Shown here piece by piece: positions 10,247 through 21,856 of a stretch of 64,000 bases of DNA. Under the pieces are notes generated by a model, which did not search any database, was not told the DNA's origin, and was given only the letters and a program-made list of their open reading frames with translations. This DNA comes from Pollenia angustigena (taxonomy: Eukaryota > Arthropoda > Insecta > Diptera > Polleniidae), in contig OV884057.1 in assembly GCA_930367215.1 (NCBI GenBank), positions 205,767,621 through 205,831,620 on the forward strand, written 5' to 3'. Numbering within the stretch: position 1 is the stretch's first letter; every line of letters begins with the position of its first letter. Both the position numbers and the translations under genes were made by a program.

Positions 10247-10629
10247 CAGGGGTGATCTAGAAATCAAAAACGCAAAACGCTAGAATTTTAAACGTCGTTT
10301 TTTTTAATAAGATTTCTGTAATAAAAGAACTTTATGACAAATCCCTACAGAAATGAATGAGCGAGTAGTCACATTTTTTCATTTTGGTGTTAAGAAAATG
10401 ATAGAAAGAAATTACCGAAATAAAGTTTTCGGTCACATTCGGTAATTTCTTTCTATCATTTTCTTAACACCAAAATGAAAAATGTGACTACTCGCTCATT
10501 CATTTCTTGTAGGGATGTTTCTCTTTTAAACTGAATTTTATAACAAAAAATTATAAAAATTAGATTAAAAGTGTTTTTCCAACTTCCAAATTCTTTCGTT
10601 TTGCGTTTTCGATTTCCAGACCACCCCTG
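10247..10629. mobile_element. hAT-like MITE with a long central hairpin
   Basis: Termini CAGGGGTG.TCT.GAAATC in inverted orientation (10247 and 10629), continuing to AAAACGCAAAAC. The centre is a near-perfect palindrome with arms 10341-10419 and 10439-10516. No exact TSD is visible (ATCATT left, ATTATT right), so the hAT label rests on the CAGGGG terminus only. Confidence 0.65.
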
Positions 10630-10974
10630 ATTATTGAAAAATTGTCTCATTAAACGACTCGAAGACAAGTTTGAGTCGTTGCTTTGAAATTCGAACGGCT
10701 CAAAAATTATTTACGGCTTTTCCTACAATAATTTAGAAATCCCATCTTTGGCTGCATATTATACACACGAGTTGCATTAGAGCATAATTGCAATGAAGTC
10801 TCATTAATTATGAAATTATTCAACATTATAAAGAAAACTACTTTGAAAATGCAAATTTATTAAGAATAATGCAAATTATATGAGAATATAATTGGTTTCT
10901 AGTGAAAACATTATAAGTAAATTCTTAATAATAAAAAAATATATCGTTTTAACAGTTGAAATTTTTACAGCTAC
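10630..10974. other. Unassigned AT-rich intron
   Basis: No feature recognised. Confidence 0.45.
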
Positions 10975-11206
10975 ATATCGTTACCTAAAACGCAAAAGAC
11001 ATTTCCATTGATTCTGATGTATTGCCTCTACACAAATGTCCATAAAGAATAGAATATAATCTTTCTTTTTTAATCACAAAAAACAAACGGCCTTTTCTGC
11101 AAAACATTAAATGATAAACGTTAAAAGACCTGACTAACAGTTTGCATAATCTGCAACATTGTCAATTGTCAAAACAACTGGAAGGCTTTACAAGAAAATT
11201 GACGGC
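10975..11206. mobile_element. Truncated MITE, ATATCGTTACC family
   Basis: Starts ATATCGTTACCTAAAACGCA and aligns with the left two-thirds of the full copy at 53726-54115, sharing AACATTGTCAATTGTCAAAA. The right terminus is missing. Confidence 0.7.
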
Positions 11207-11439
11207 GTTAGAAAACTGTATGTATATCAAAAAATATCTAAAAAAAGTTTTCTTTTAAGGTTACTTTACTACTTACTAGTAGAAAACATGTAATGAATAT
11301 CTGTTTAATTTTAATATTTATACCAGTGTTGCAAAATTGAGATTTTGAAATGATACTATACTTCAACTAGAAGAGTACTTTTTCCCACCAAATGGTACTT
11401 TTTGTTCAAAAAATAAAACAATAATGAAAATAAAAGGAA

Positions 11440-11735
11440 GTCAGGGAATCTTCAGAGGGGCGGGGCAAAATCCAATTTTCATATTGCACGACCAATGACA
11501 TCTATATAAGTTGGACGATTTTTTCTTTAAAATCATCGCCATGGTCCAACTTAGGTTTTTACGGGAAGAAAATTTGGCCCCGCCCACTTTTTTCGATATA
11601 CCTAAAATCAGAAAACGGCTCCATCGATTTGACTAATTTTTCTTTTAAATGTTCGTATCTTTTTAACGGATTTTAAAAATCAAACGCAAACTTTTTCCTA
11701 ATTTGGACAGGACAACGTCTGTCGGGTCAGTTAGT
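11440..11735 (-). repeat. Dispersed repeat, GACCCGACAGACGTTGTCC family
   Basis: The reverse complement matches 22704-22945: GACCCGACAGACGTTGTCC, AATCGATGGAGCCGTTTTC and GTGGGCGGGGC. The motif type is common in insect genomes at the ends of retroelement-derived repeats. The parent element is not identifiable here. Confidence 0.7.
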
Positions 11736-12359
11736 CTTTTATAATCCACATTTTGGACTATATAAATATTATTTTCTTCAATAAAACCATTATTTTAAAA
11801 CAAAAGAAAAGTTTATTTAAAACATAACCAAATATTGATTTAATTGAAATAAATTGTTAAAAATAATAGTTGCGAGAAAGGTAAATAAAAACATGTTGCC
11901 TGTTGATTAAAAAATATAAAAAAGAGAGTGGACTATAAGCGACCATTATTGCATAAAGAATTACAAATGCGTGCTAAGAAAATGTGGATTTTAAACGAAA
12001 ATGGACTACAAGCGAAATGGACCTTAGAACAAATAATTTGTTTGAAATTCGAAAAAATGTGCAAGTGAATATGACAGTTTTGGCTTTAATCCGTTTTTAG
12101 GCCTTTAAGCGGAATGGACTATAAGCAAAAAGTACTGTATGTGGTATATGGATTTCATTAAGATTTTCCACTAACATATTAACTAAAGTAACCCTTTTTA
12201 CAAAATGTCTTGCCACTTGTAAGAACGAATATCCCATTTTGTATAGCAAAATATAAATCCTCGCTTTTCATTTCATTATTAAAGAAACAACACCATACAT
12301 TTTGCAACAAACACATGATTGCCAAAGTCTGCTATCGAATTGATGACATCACAGTTTAA

Positions 12360-12578
12360 GGCCCGTTTTCACAACTTAGCGATAGCTAAAAGTAGGATTT
12401 TATCGGCCGTGTAAAAAGTGTTCTATTGTTACAACTTCATTTTAACCTATCAGATAGGATGAACCTTAATCTACATTATGGTTCACTTTAGGTTAAAATT
12501 AAGTTTTAATAATGGAACACTTTTTATAAGGCACTTTAAAGTATACTTTTAGCTGTCGGTAAGTTGTGAAAACGGGCC
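12360..12578. mobile_element. PIF/Harbinger-like MITE nested in a hAT element
   Basis: 219 bp with termini GGCCCGTTTTCACAACTTA, extended to AGCTAAAAGTA after one or two mismatches. TAA lies at 12357-12359 and 12579-12581. The GGCCC start and TAA duplication fit PIF/Harbinger. Confidence 0.85.
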
Positions 12579-12687
12579 TAAAAGTTAAAAAGCGCAAGGG
12601 ATAAAAAAAAGTACTAAAAACAACGCTGGGGTACTGCGGTATTTGTAATTATGAAAAAGTACTGAATTTTTCAACACTGATTTATAC

Positions 12688-13231
12688 CTTTAACATTTTT
12701 CTAAAAAAAATTCCATTTTGATTCAAAACATAATTGAAATTTAGGATTTATTTTTCTATATAACTTAAATTTGATTGACATTCCTTACGAGGCACTCAAA
12801 ATGACGGTGAGATTTTGATGATAAGAAACTATTAAAAAAAATTTTGGCAAGCAACCTCAACACTATACAACATCAATTTTAAAAGTCACTTTAAAAACAT
12901 GCGGAAATATTAAAAGAAAATTTTTTATTACCTTTAATAATTTTATAAAAAAATTAACAAAGAAAACATAAATTTTGTTAAAGCACCTAAATGATTCAAC
13001 AACAAAATTAAGTACCAAAATGATTTTCGTATAACTGAAAACAGCTCTATTAAGACACGTGTCTGCAATTTTATTCTGCTCTTTAACCTGCTGGATTAAA
13101 ATTGTTATTTTTGTTTATTTAAGCCATAATAAATGTATCTAATTTTAATTAATAATTTATAGACTCATGTTGCTTTTTTCTCGAATCTTTTCTTGACTAA
13201 GCATTTTGTAAGCAAATTATTGATTCATTAT
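12688..13231. other. Unassigned AT-rich intron
   Basis: No feature recognised. Confidence 0.45.
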
Positions 13232-14163
13232 AAAGGGTGATCCAACCATAATGCACGATGTTAATTATAAGTCACACCTTAACGTCAAGATTTTTTGCCC
13301 AATTTAATTTGACATTTGTTTGTTTCCTTGTACCTTTTTTCAAGGTACACAATTGAGCAGCGCGTTTAGATTGTTTAAGCCTTTAAAAAAAATAAAATGA
13401 GCGTTAAATCAAAATGCATTTCGTGCACTTCATCTTCGAGGCACAGGAGTCACACTTTCACCTCAGTGAATTCGTTATCAAGCAGAATTTACGCATTTGG
13501 GAAAATGAGAATCCACGAGTGGCTGTTGAAAAGCCGATGCATCCTCAAAGAGTGACTGTTTGGTGCCCTTAATGGGCTGGAGGCGTCATCAGGGCGTACT
13601 TCTTCGAAAAAGAGATCGGCCAATCAGTTACCGTGAATGGTGTTCGCTATCACGAGATGATAACGAACTGGTTGTGGCCATCAAATTGAGGAGGATATGG
13701 ATCTGGACGATATGTGGTTCCCACAGGATGGTGCCACTTGCACACCATCAAAACAACAGCTCTTTTGCGCGAGAAACTCAAATGCCGTGTTATCTCACGT
13801 CGAAGCCATGTTAATTAGCCATCACGATCATGTGATTTGATATCGTTATTGGACTTCTTTCTTTGGCGCTATTAAAGGAAAACGGGTACGTTAATAAGAC
13901 AAGAACGATTCAAGAGCTAAAGGATGAGATAATTCGGCATTTTAACGACATTGAACCTCAATTATGTCTCAGAGTCATTGACAATTTCGACCATCGGATA
14001 GACGTATGCCTCCGAAGCCGTGGCGTGTATTTGGCCGATATTGTGTTTCAAACATAATTGCTATAGATCCTTCAGTCATAATAAAAAATATTAAATTAGT
14101 TCTCTTAAAACTTTTTTGTTTTATTTACAACTAACATCGTGCGTTTTAGTTGGACTACCCTTT
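13232..14163 (+). mobile_element. Internally deleted mariner-type element, copy 1
   Basis: Termini AAAGGGTGATCCAACCATAA and, inverted, AAAGGGTAGTCCAACTAAAA share CGCACGATGTTA-like inner ends. The 932-bp length is shorter than complete mariner-type elements of about 1.3 kb. It encloses a degenerate transposase. The right flank lacks an obvious TA, so that TSD has decayed. Confidence 0.75.
13398..14057 (+). pseudogene. Tc1/mariner-superfamily transposase relic (DD41D-like), copy 1
   Basis: The relic spans three frames. From 13465 it reads HFHLSEFVIKQNLRIW, then about 13518 KPMHPQRVTVWC. After a frameshift it reads GQSVTVNGVRYHEMI near 13620. Next come DDMWFPQDGATC near 13697-13732, and after further shifts SRSCDL and LLDFFLWRY. 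The C-terminal block to the stop at 14057 is intact in one frame (IQELKDEIIRHFNDIEPQLC). The DNA-binding N-terminal half is gone, and the region of the first catalytic Asp (FEAQESHF in place of SDEAHF) has lost it. The enzyme would cut and paste the element at TA. It is clearly dead. Confidence 0.85.
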
Positions 14164-14559
14164 GCATTATTTTAAAATGCTCGTCTTGCTGTTTGCTGGC
14201 TGTGATAAATTTTACTTTTTCAAATAATTTGGGCTTCTTTAATTTTATTTTTTTCCATGTTGGCTTCTTTTTTTCAAAAAAACAAATCATAAATAATAAT
14301 CGAAATTAGCATAAAATTTTAATAAACAAAAATGAGCCAGTATGAGTCAGATTTTAGGCGCCACTGTCATCAAAAAGTACTTGTTTTTTAAACGATTTCA
14401 GCATAATATTGTATAATTAATTTTAGTCTTACAAGATTTGAGATAAACAATATTATTTGTGTTTAAAAAGCATTTTAAAGAAAAAGAATAACATGATATT
14501 CCATATTGACAACTGATTAATTTTTTAATTACAATTGACAGATTTTTTTATGTACTAAG
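14164..14559. other. Unassigned AT-rich intron
   Basis: No feature recognised. Confidence 0.45.
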
Positions 14560-15935
14560 TTTCGTTTGGACGCGGCGGAAAGCTGGTCGTCCCATGACTA
14601 TGAGCACGCCAGGTTACTCAATCACTCGATTGTCCCTTCTGTCCAAGGTACGCAGCATACGGTAATGCTGTCTGTAGTAATAACTTCCGTGGACCGAACC
14701 CAAGGGTCTATACTGACTGTTCGTGGAAAGGAAGTAGCGTTGGCGGGTTTTTCTTCATAAAGGAACTGGTTATAAAAATTCCCTTCATCTGCCAGATGAC
14801 TGTAGTGTCATGCTGGCGGAAATCTCTGCTATAAGGAGGGCGGCTAACTGGCTAAAATATTATTGCATATCGATGAATTAATGTACATTTACTGATATCA
14901 AGGCTGTCATAGCATCCCTAGCGGAGGTCTTCACTACATCTAGGTTGACTGCAGAATGTCGGATGTCCTTAAATGAACAACCAGTGCATGCGGCAGGAAG
15001 TGGAAGAGCTGGCTTACCGAGTTGGTCGTCTGGATGACACATTAATTGATAAATTCGTTGGCTTTCCAATGGCTCACTGTAAGTCACTTTTTAAGCGTGA
15101 ATCTTATAGACTTGCACAGTTGGGGTGAACTTGCAAATCCACCTGCTCCATTTCCAGGGCATTGTGGCCTGGTTATGATAAACGGATAACTAGCTCTCTA
15201 CTTGGGTTCAATAGGATTCAGATTAGAACAGTGGTCTCTCTTGCATGGGATCGGTTCAGGCATTAACTCTGAGCAATTAAACTGGATCATTCGGTATGGT
15301 TAGATATCTGGCAAGGATATTCGCATTATTACCAATAGTAAAGCGGACATAAGATCCCTGGAGAGTGTGTTCATCACATCATAAATTGTCCGAGAATGCC
15401 GGATGTCTCTCAAGGAGATAGCGAGACATTTGGTGGTTTCCCTTAAGTGGGTCCCTGAACACAGGGGCTTACATTGAAACCTACGATATAGGTGTTTCGC
15501 TTCCAACGAGTAAGCAAATTATTGCAAATAAATTTTATCTAATTGCTAATCAGAGGTGGTTTGTTGAAACTACATGTGGGGAAACCAAAAAAATCTGACC
15601 CATCATAGATGAAATGAGGACACGGCGTGCATAAAGGCTGTCCAGACATCACCTAAGAATACTAATTGCGGTTATAACTGGCCACTGGCCCATTGGAAAA
15701 CACGCCCAAAGGTTGGAGCTCCCTTACAATCACCTATGTAGGAGTTGCGGTGACGAGGAGTCAACGGAACATCTTCTGTCACTGCTCGGCATTCGGAGAC
15801 CTGAGACTTAAGCTGTTTGGTCAAAGAATAATCAGGGGCAAAATCTGTCTCCCTGACATTGATTTGAACAGGATTCATTGCTTCATTGAATCAACCGGAT
15901 GGCTGGGTGAGAAAATCAACAGTCAAGTGACGTAG
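14560..15935 (+). pseudogene. Non-LTR retrotransposon relic: RNase H and C-terminal Cys domain
   Basis: The region is GC-richer than its surroundings. RNase H blocks are visible: YTDCS at 14709, AEISAIRRAANWL from 14816 and TFTDIKAVIASL from about 14888 give the D, E and D positions. A second partial RNase H follows: IITNSKADIRSLES near 15325 and VSLKWVPEHRG near 15433. Between them 15005-15118 reads ELAYRVGRLDD and FKRESYRLAQL, a segment normally found after the RNase H. The end, about 15666-15800, reads ITGHWPIGKHAQRLELPYN then CRSCGDEESTEHLL, a typical C-terminal Cys motif. The presence of RNase H points to I/R1-type clades. Many stops and frameshifts, with an apparent duplication or two overlapping copies. 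Confidence 0.8.
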
Positions 15936-16346
15936 GAACATTTGGAGACGTTGTAACATGGTAACACAACAGCACATTATTACTGAACCCGCGTGAGCTA
16001 TGCTTAATTGCGGCTCTCAGTGGAACCTAACCTCTCTCTTGCTGATAACAGGGCACTGGCCAGTGAGGACTCATGAGAGAAGAATGGGTCAATAATTCAA
16101 TGACTACTGATTCGTCATGACGAGGGAGAAAAGAAACTGTGTTTAATTTTTATGTCAATATCCTGGAATTCGGGATATTAGGGAGAAATATCTGGGAAAC
16201 CCGGTGTTTGTCTGTTTGGATGATCTATCTAACTTAGAACTAAGGTTTCTTATTCTCTTCATTAGGAAGACGATTTTGTTGAATTCTGTAGTGACGTCTA
16301 TTGAGTAACTGCTCTGCAGGATGGGCATTGGCGCTGCAGTGGTCCC
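15936..16346. other. Unassigned, possibly retroelement-derived
   Basis: Slightly GC-richer than the average intron and continuous with the relic to the left. It may include its 3' untranslated end, but I cannot show that. Confidence 0.35.
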
Positions 16347-16905
16347 TAGTCGGTCAAGCCTGACCATATGATACTCTACACAGCAGTATTTAAAAACTAA
16401 TTTTCGTGAGTGCGTGGCTATATAAAAAAGTAAGTTAGAGGCAGAAATTGCACCCTCTCACCTCGTCGTCCTATTTTTTAAAAACTGCATAGCTTTTGTG
16501 TCCATATAAATATGGATCTATCGATGTTTTAAAGTTCATTAAATTCGGCTAGATAGTTTCTGAGAGAATTGCCCCCTATCTCAACTCGTGGTCCTATTTA
16601 AAATAAAAATGTATAGCTTATGTGCCTGTATAAAATGGATCTATCTATGTTTTAGATTTCATTAAAATTGGTTTGATAGTGGACACAAAGACTCTATTCC
16701 GGAAAGCAGTTTGTTTGGGGACTAATTTGCCCCATTATCAATAGGCTTGGTCCTTGTGCCAATTAAAACCAAATTTCATTAAAATTTCCTCCAAATTGCG
16801 ACCTCTACTTTGCGCACAAGGTTACATGGACAGCCAGTCAGCCGGACGGACATTGTTAAATCTACTCAAAAAGTGATTCTGAGTAGATTGGTACTCTTTA
16901 AGGTA
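16347..16905 (+). repeat. Dispersed repeat family B (130-bp units), copy 1
   Basis: Starts GTCGGTCAAGCCTGACCATA and holds two to three diverged units of about 130 bp built on GGATCTATCTATGTTTTA and GAGAGGCAGAAATTGCCC words. Ends near GTGATTCTGAGTAGA. Other copies: 30480-30835, 42345-42835 (inverted) and 46565-47261 (most complete). Confidence 0.75.
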
Positions 16906-17055
16906 ATTATATGATCAATATTTGGGGCTTTTTATTTTGGTAAATGACAACGGAATATGTCTCTGTTTACGAATTCGTTAATCGCTTTTAATTTTTTTTC
17001 TGTTAGGACCAGCGCTCTAGGGATGACCCCTACTAATGCATTGCATTGTGTTGGA

Positions 17056-18090
17056 ACTAGGAAAATAGGTTATGGGAAGGAGGATAGAGGGAGTAGTGTT
17101 TGTGAACATTCGACTTGAACTTAATCATGTTGTAAGTGAGAGGGAAGACTTCTGCAGGAAGGTTATTCCACATTCGAACTGTCCGGGGAAAAAACGAATT
17201 CTCTCTGTAATGCGTTGTATGATTCAACTGCCAATCGACCACAAAAGGATGGGCTCTTGAAGAAAAACGTGTATTACGAGCAAACGTATGGGTTTCGGGA
17301 ACCAAAGGGAGTCAATAGAATTGGATACCCTACTGGCACCAATGAGAACCTTCGCCCTCTCCCGCACGCGGTCGAGAAGCTTCAAAATAGACTTTGAAGC
17401 ACCGGCCAACACATGAGAGTTGTATTCCATACGCGGTCGGATATATGTAGGTGGTATAAATAGTAAGGAGATCAGATGGAGTGTAATATATCCTACACCG
17501 TCTTAAAAAACCGAGGCACTTGAATGCTTTTTTCGACACCTTGAATATATATTCTGTCCATCGGACATCACATTGTATCCTCATGCCCAGCACATCAGGA
17601 GATTCTGATTCCTCAATAATTATACCACCTATACATACTGATGAAGCACCCTGATCTGTCGCGCGTTTATGCGTCAACACGCAACATTGTGTTTTTCGGG
17701 CATTCAAATCGACCCTATTTGCACGACCCCATTCCGAGACTATGTCAAGGTCTCGGCCGAGCGTATCATTCATATTCTGCCGCATAGCAACGACACCGGA
17801 TACGCTTGGTCTGCACTCAAATGAGTACGAATGGCAATAGATTAGATAGGGTTGGACGTTTGATATAGGAGGTCATTTAGAAAAATAAGAAATAGAGTAG
17901 GAGAAAGAAAGGAGCGTTGCGGCACCCCTGAATGAATATTGAACTCGTTTGACGAAACCCCATCCATAACCACTTGTATAGTGCGATCTCTGAGAAAATA
18001 AATAAATCGAGAGATATAAATCACCGACACCAAATGCAACAAGTTTTGAGAAGAGTGCACTATACCATGGATAACAAAGACTTGAATTCA
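17056..18090 (-). pseudogene. Reverse transcriptase relic of a non-LTR retrotransposon lacking RNase H
   Basis: Minus strand, several frames. SALFSKLVAFGVG lies near 18060; FLRDRTIQVVMDGVSS then FNIHSGVPQ and LSPTLFLIFLNDLL are RT palm blocks at 17860-17995. The catalytic [FY]ADD box expected just after this is missing (YCHSYSFE near 17820-17845). Then follow LGRDLDIVSEWGRAN and KTQCCVLTHKR (17680-17760), KCLGFLRRCRIYY, SKSILKLLDRVRERAKVLIG, and finally NSFFPRTVRMWNNLPAEVFP to a stop at 17057. The C-terminus without RNase H suggests a CR1/jockey-like clade. At least two frameshifts; non-functional. Confidence 0.85.
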
Positions 18091-19040
18091 TAATCATAGA
18101 AGCAACGAAGTGTTGCACAAACAATTTTCGGTATATATCCCAGACATAAATGAGAAAATAATGACTAAGCTTAAACATGTTCCACAAACGATGTTGTCAA
18201 ATGCATATAATAACATTAACGAAATTTATTTTATATTAAAAATTAAAAAAAAAAAAATAAAATTGTTAATATTAGGTATGAAATTCTTTTATTTTGTAAC
18301 CTTTTCTTTGTTGCTTAGACCTCCACGTAAAAATATTGCTTAGTTACGACACATACCATTTGGGATGTTGCCAAATTGTATGATGTGAATATAAATAACA
18401 TTTCAAAATAATTTACTTACAAAATTGTAAATTTACTTAAGATCATTCCAAAAAGATTACATACCTAAAATGAGACAAAAATAAAGAAAAGAAAATTAAA
18501 TATTTAGCAAATAAATAAATACAATTTTGAAATATCTTAATTAGTTTATTAAAAAAAAAATGTCTATCTTTAAAATCCCATTCAATCACAAATAAACCAG
18601 TCTTAAATGACAATGTAATTAAAACCCTTAATAAAATCAAAACCGTAATTAAACCTCAGACAAGAGAACAATTACAACAATCCTTAACATTTACCTCATT
18701 TCAACAGTAAAAATATGTCATAATAATGAACTAATATGAATAATACAAAATTTATTTCAAATCGATTTATTTCCTACCTACCAAGCGCCTTATTTGCAAA
18801 TGCAAAACAAAGCAAAATTAATAGAATTCAAACCTTAAAACTGCCTGAATAAAAAAAAAACTCCCTGGTCTTAACAAATAAAAAGGTATAATAAAAAGAT
18901 CTGTCGTAGGGAATTTCAGGGCTACAACAGGGGTTTCCGCTTTGCAAAATTGCTAATGAATATTATTTGTAAGCCAATTATCTAAATAATTAAATAATTT
19001 GTAGTATTTTAAAAAAAATTTTTTTTTATTTAATTTTAAT
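18091..19040. other. Unassigned AT-rich intron
   Basis: No feature recognised; several A-rich runs. Confidence 0.45.
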
Positions 19041-19165
19041 TCCCTAAGCTAATCCCGCGAAGCTCTACGCTTGTCTGCAGGAAAGAAACCAGAGTCTCTG
19101 GCGGGAATCGAACCCGCAACCCCGGCGATGATAGAAAAGCTCACTACCAGCTTACATTGCGTGGT
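19041..19165 (-). repeat. tRNA-derived SINE, family T copy 2
   Basis: Minus strand: AAGCTGGTAGTGAGC (A-box side), GTTGCGGGTTCGATTCCCGC with a perfect B box, then CAGAGACTCTGGTTTCTTT and CTTCGCGGGATTAGC. The whole stretch aligns with 43905-44025 on the plus strand. The acceptor stem is not restored after the B box, so it is a SINE rather than a tRNA gene. Confidence 0.8.
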
Positions 19166-19192
19166 TTTTCTGCATTTTTTTTTTTAATAATT

Positions 19193-19887
19193 AGGTAAAA
19201 GTCTATAGAAACTGGGAATTATTTCCCTCCGAAGGTTACTTTATATTATATTCAAAATTTTTTAATTTTTCGAATTTATTCTATGAGCTAAATTTCAGTT
19301 ATGTATTTTATAAAGCTTTTTTGTAATAGTTCTATTCCTTCAATTTTTCAGAAATGACTTTATACACTACCAGCCTTCCTTTGGAAAGCAATGAGGTATA
19401 TAACTATTTTAACAAATAGAAACTGGGAATTATTTCCTTCCGAAGGTTACATTATATTATATTCAACATTTTTTCATTTTTCGAGCTAAATTAGCTCATA
19501 GAATATATTCGAAAAATGTAAAAATGTTGAATATAATATAAAGTAACCTTCGGAAGGAAATAATTCCCAGTTTCTATTTGTTAAAATAGTTGAGTTAAAT
19601 ACATTCAATTGATAAAGTATCACTATCCAGTGTGACACAAAAGAATGCTGACGAAGGCCGTAGCGGGCCAGAAAACGCATTACATTCTGCTGGTGTCTAA
19701 TAATTGTTTTCCAAAGGAAGGCTAAGGTAAAATGTAAAAAGAAAATACAATATAATAGTCTGATAGTGTATAAAGTCATTTCTGAAAAATTGAAGGAATA
19801 TAAATATTACAAGAAAGCTTTATAAAATACGTAACTGAAATTTAGCTCATAGAATAAATTCGAAAAATGAAAAAATGTTGAGTACAA
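19193..19887. repeat. Nested inverted repeat, Foldback-like
   Basis: A central palindrome at 19402-19591 has arms of about 80 bp (AACTATTTTAACAAATAGAA to TTTTTCGAGC) around a short loop. An outer pair, about 19193-19395 and 19685-19887, repeats the same sequence in inverted order (AGAAATGACTTTATACACTA, TTCCTTTGGAAA). Thus the word GAAACTGGGAATTATTTCC occurs three times: two direct, one inverted. No coding sequence. Confidence 0.75.
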
Positions 19888-21074
19888 GTCTATACTAAAA
19901 GTTGTTTCCTAGGGTTAAAAGGTTTAATGTAAAATGAAACTTACGGCGTCAAGTGCCAAGTTTTAAAAACTTTAGCTTAAAACCTCTTAAACATTTTGTG
20001 ACCCATTCAATGTCTTAAAATTTTAACAAAATATTAATTAATATTTTAAATTAGACTTTTTAATATTTTTTTACTTTTAAAATATGTACCATATGGGTCA
20101 AACTTTGGTCCCAATAAATCACAGACTTCAGGAGGTCTATCCTTTTTAATATTCGCCGGATTCCAGGTATGACTGTACCTGAGTTGCCACGGAGAATGCA
20201 ACACCAAAAGGTGACATATACTTTAGATGATCCCTGCACACCTGGGAGGTTCTATACACTTCGTAAGCAACATTCCAAGTGGTGCTTGTTTCCCCAAGCA
20301 AAGAAGATAAAAGCAAACATGTATTATTCTCAATTCAAACATGCGATTCGCCAATTTAAAGTTTATAGCCAAAACACTTTACAAATTACAGAAAAACATT
20401 GTTTCATTTATTAAGTGCATAGATATTTTGAAATTACTTCATTTTCCAATGACTCAATAATCATAAGTATTAAAAAAAACTACCGAAATAAAGCCTGTGA
20501 CATCATTTTTCTACACTTAATGTTTAATATAACACAGATAATTAGCGAAATAAAATTAATATTTATCAAATAAACAATTTTAAAAGTATAAATTTGTAGT
20601 TTCAGTTCTCTTTTCGAAATAAACAATCAAGATAATGAACGCTAAAATATGAATTTTAAATGCAATTAAAACGTTTTTGCAACCGATCACAGACGTTTGA
20701 CGTCAAACCGTAAACAGAAAGATAATCGCTTTAAACCTGTTTGAACTTTTGCCGATAATTGAGAAGGTTTTAATTATTAAAAAAAAAATAATAATAAATT
20801 ATAATAAAACTTGGTACCTACAAATAAGCAGCCAACCCTCGGACACATAAGATTATGAGAAATAATAGTTATAACGGGCGTACAAAGAATACAATGACGT
20901 TTGTCATTTTAAAAATTGCAATTAAACGTCATTATCATAATAACAGCAACAATAAAACGTCATTGCAATTGTTAAATTGCCAATATATTGTTGTTAAATT
21001 GTTCAATAATTGTTTGGGTGTAACAAAAAGTTTTAAAGTTCAGCAAATTTAAAAAAGTTTATTAATAAAATTCT
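19888..21074. other. Unassigned intron; slightly GC-richer block at 20100-20415
   Basis: An open frame at 20169-20414 lies in the GC-richer block but has no recognised domain; its start PELPRRMQHQKVTYTLDDPC gave me no family match. The remainder is AT-rich with repeated AACGTCATT words at 20890-20970. Confidence 0.4.
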
Positions 21075-21150
21075 GTTTGTTATGCCAAATTCGCAATTTT
21101 CGTCTCAAATACACTGCAATTTATTGTTGGAGGATTAGCTATCCTTTATG
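21075..21150 (+). repeat. Hammerhead-repeat family fragment
   Basis: GCCAAATTCGCAATTTTCG, then CACTGCAATTTATTGTTGGAGG matches the non-ribozyme half of the 6677 unit. The ribozyme core itself is lost. Confidence 0.5.
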
Positions 21151-21503
21151 TATTCCAAAATATTATTTTGATAAGAAAGTTTATATTCAATATTTTAAAG
21201 AGAATCCGATAACTGTTGGTGTCAGAACTCAATTGAAAGCAGTTAAAATTTTTATTATTGTGCTTTATAATATGCTTTAAAATTGTCGAAAGAAATGTTA
21301 AATAAACTGATAAGATTTGTTTATGAATTTATAACTTTGTTTTGGTTTGATAGAAATTTAAGGTCTTCAGTAAAAACACCAAATAAATTTAAATGTCAAA
21401 ATAACGGAAATGAATTTTATACATCTGTCAAAAAATAAGAATCAGTGTAAATTTTTGTTGGCAATTTACACAGCACACGCGTAGAATGCATAAAGGAAAT
21501 TTC

Positions 21504-21699
21504 ACAGAAAAGCCCACTTTTTTCACGTTGCACCACTAAGCAATTAAGCTTTAATTTTTTACCCATGATGTTAAAATGTTACTAGTCTTTCACTGAATGT
21601 AAAGCTAGCTTTATACCAAAATAAAAAAGTAAATATGTACGTAGTACATACAATTTAAACGCTTGGTGGCATTACGTGACAAAAAGTAGACTTTTCTGT
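21504..21699. mobile_element. Small TIR element (MITE)
   Basis: Inverted ends ACAGAAAAGCCCACTTTTTT and ACAGAAAAGTCTACTTTTTG, continuing through CACG to CCACYAAGC, about 38 bp. 196 bp long, TSD not identified. Confidence 0.6.
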
Positions 21700-21856
21700 A
21701 GAACTGTACGCCCATAAACCCATCGAGAGTATGAAGTAGGATTACTTTATATATTTGCATGCGTCTTGAAAAAAAGCTTAAAGCTTTTAAAAATTGTCTT
21801 TTAATAAATTTGCATTATATGGGGCACTTAAAATCGAAGAATTATTGGATGCACAT

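Larger units (their letters stand above)
11324..12679. mobile_element. Non-autonomous hAT element with two nested repeats
   Basis: 1356 bp bounded by the 8-bp duplication ATTTATAC (11316-11323 and 12680-12687). Termini are CAGTGTTG(C/A)AAAATT, with AGTACTTTTT words repeated near both ends as subterminal motifs. Nested inside are a dispersed repeat (11440-11735) and a Harbinger-like MITE (12360-12578). No transposase recognised. Confidence 0.85.
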
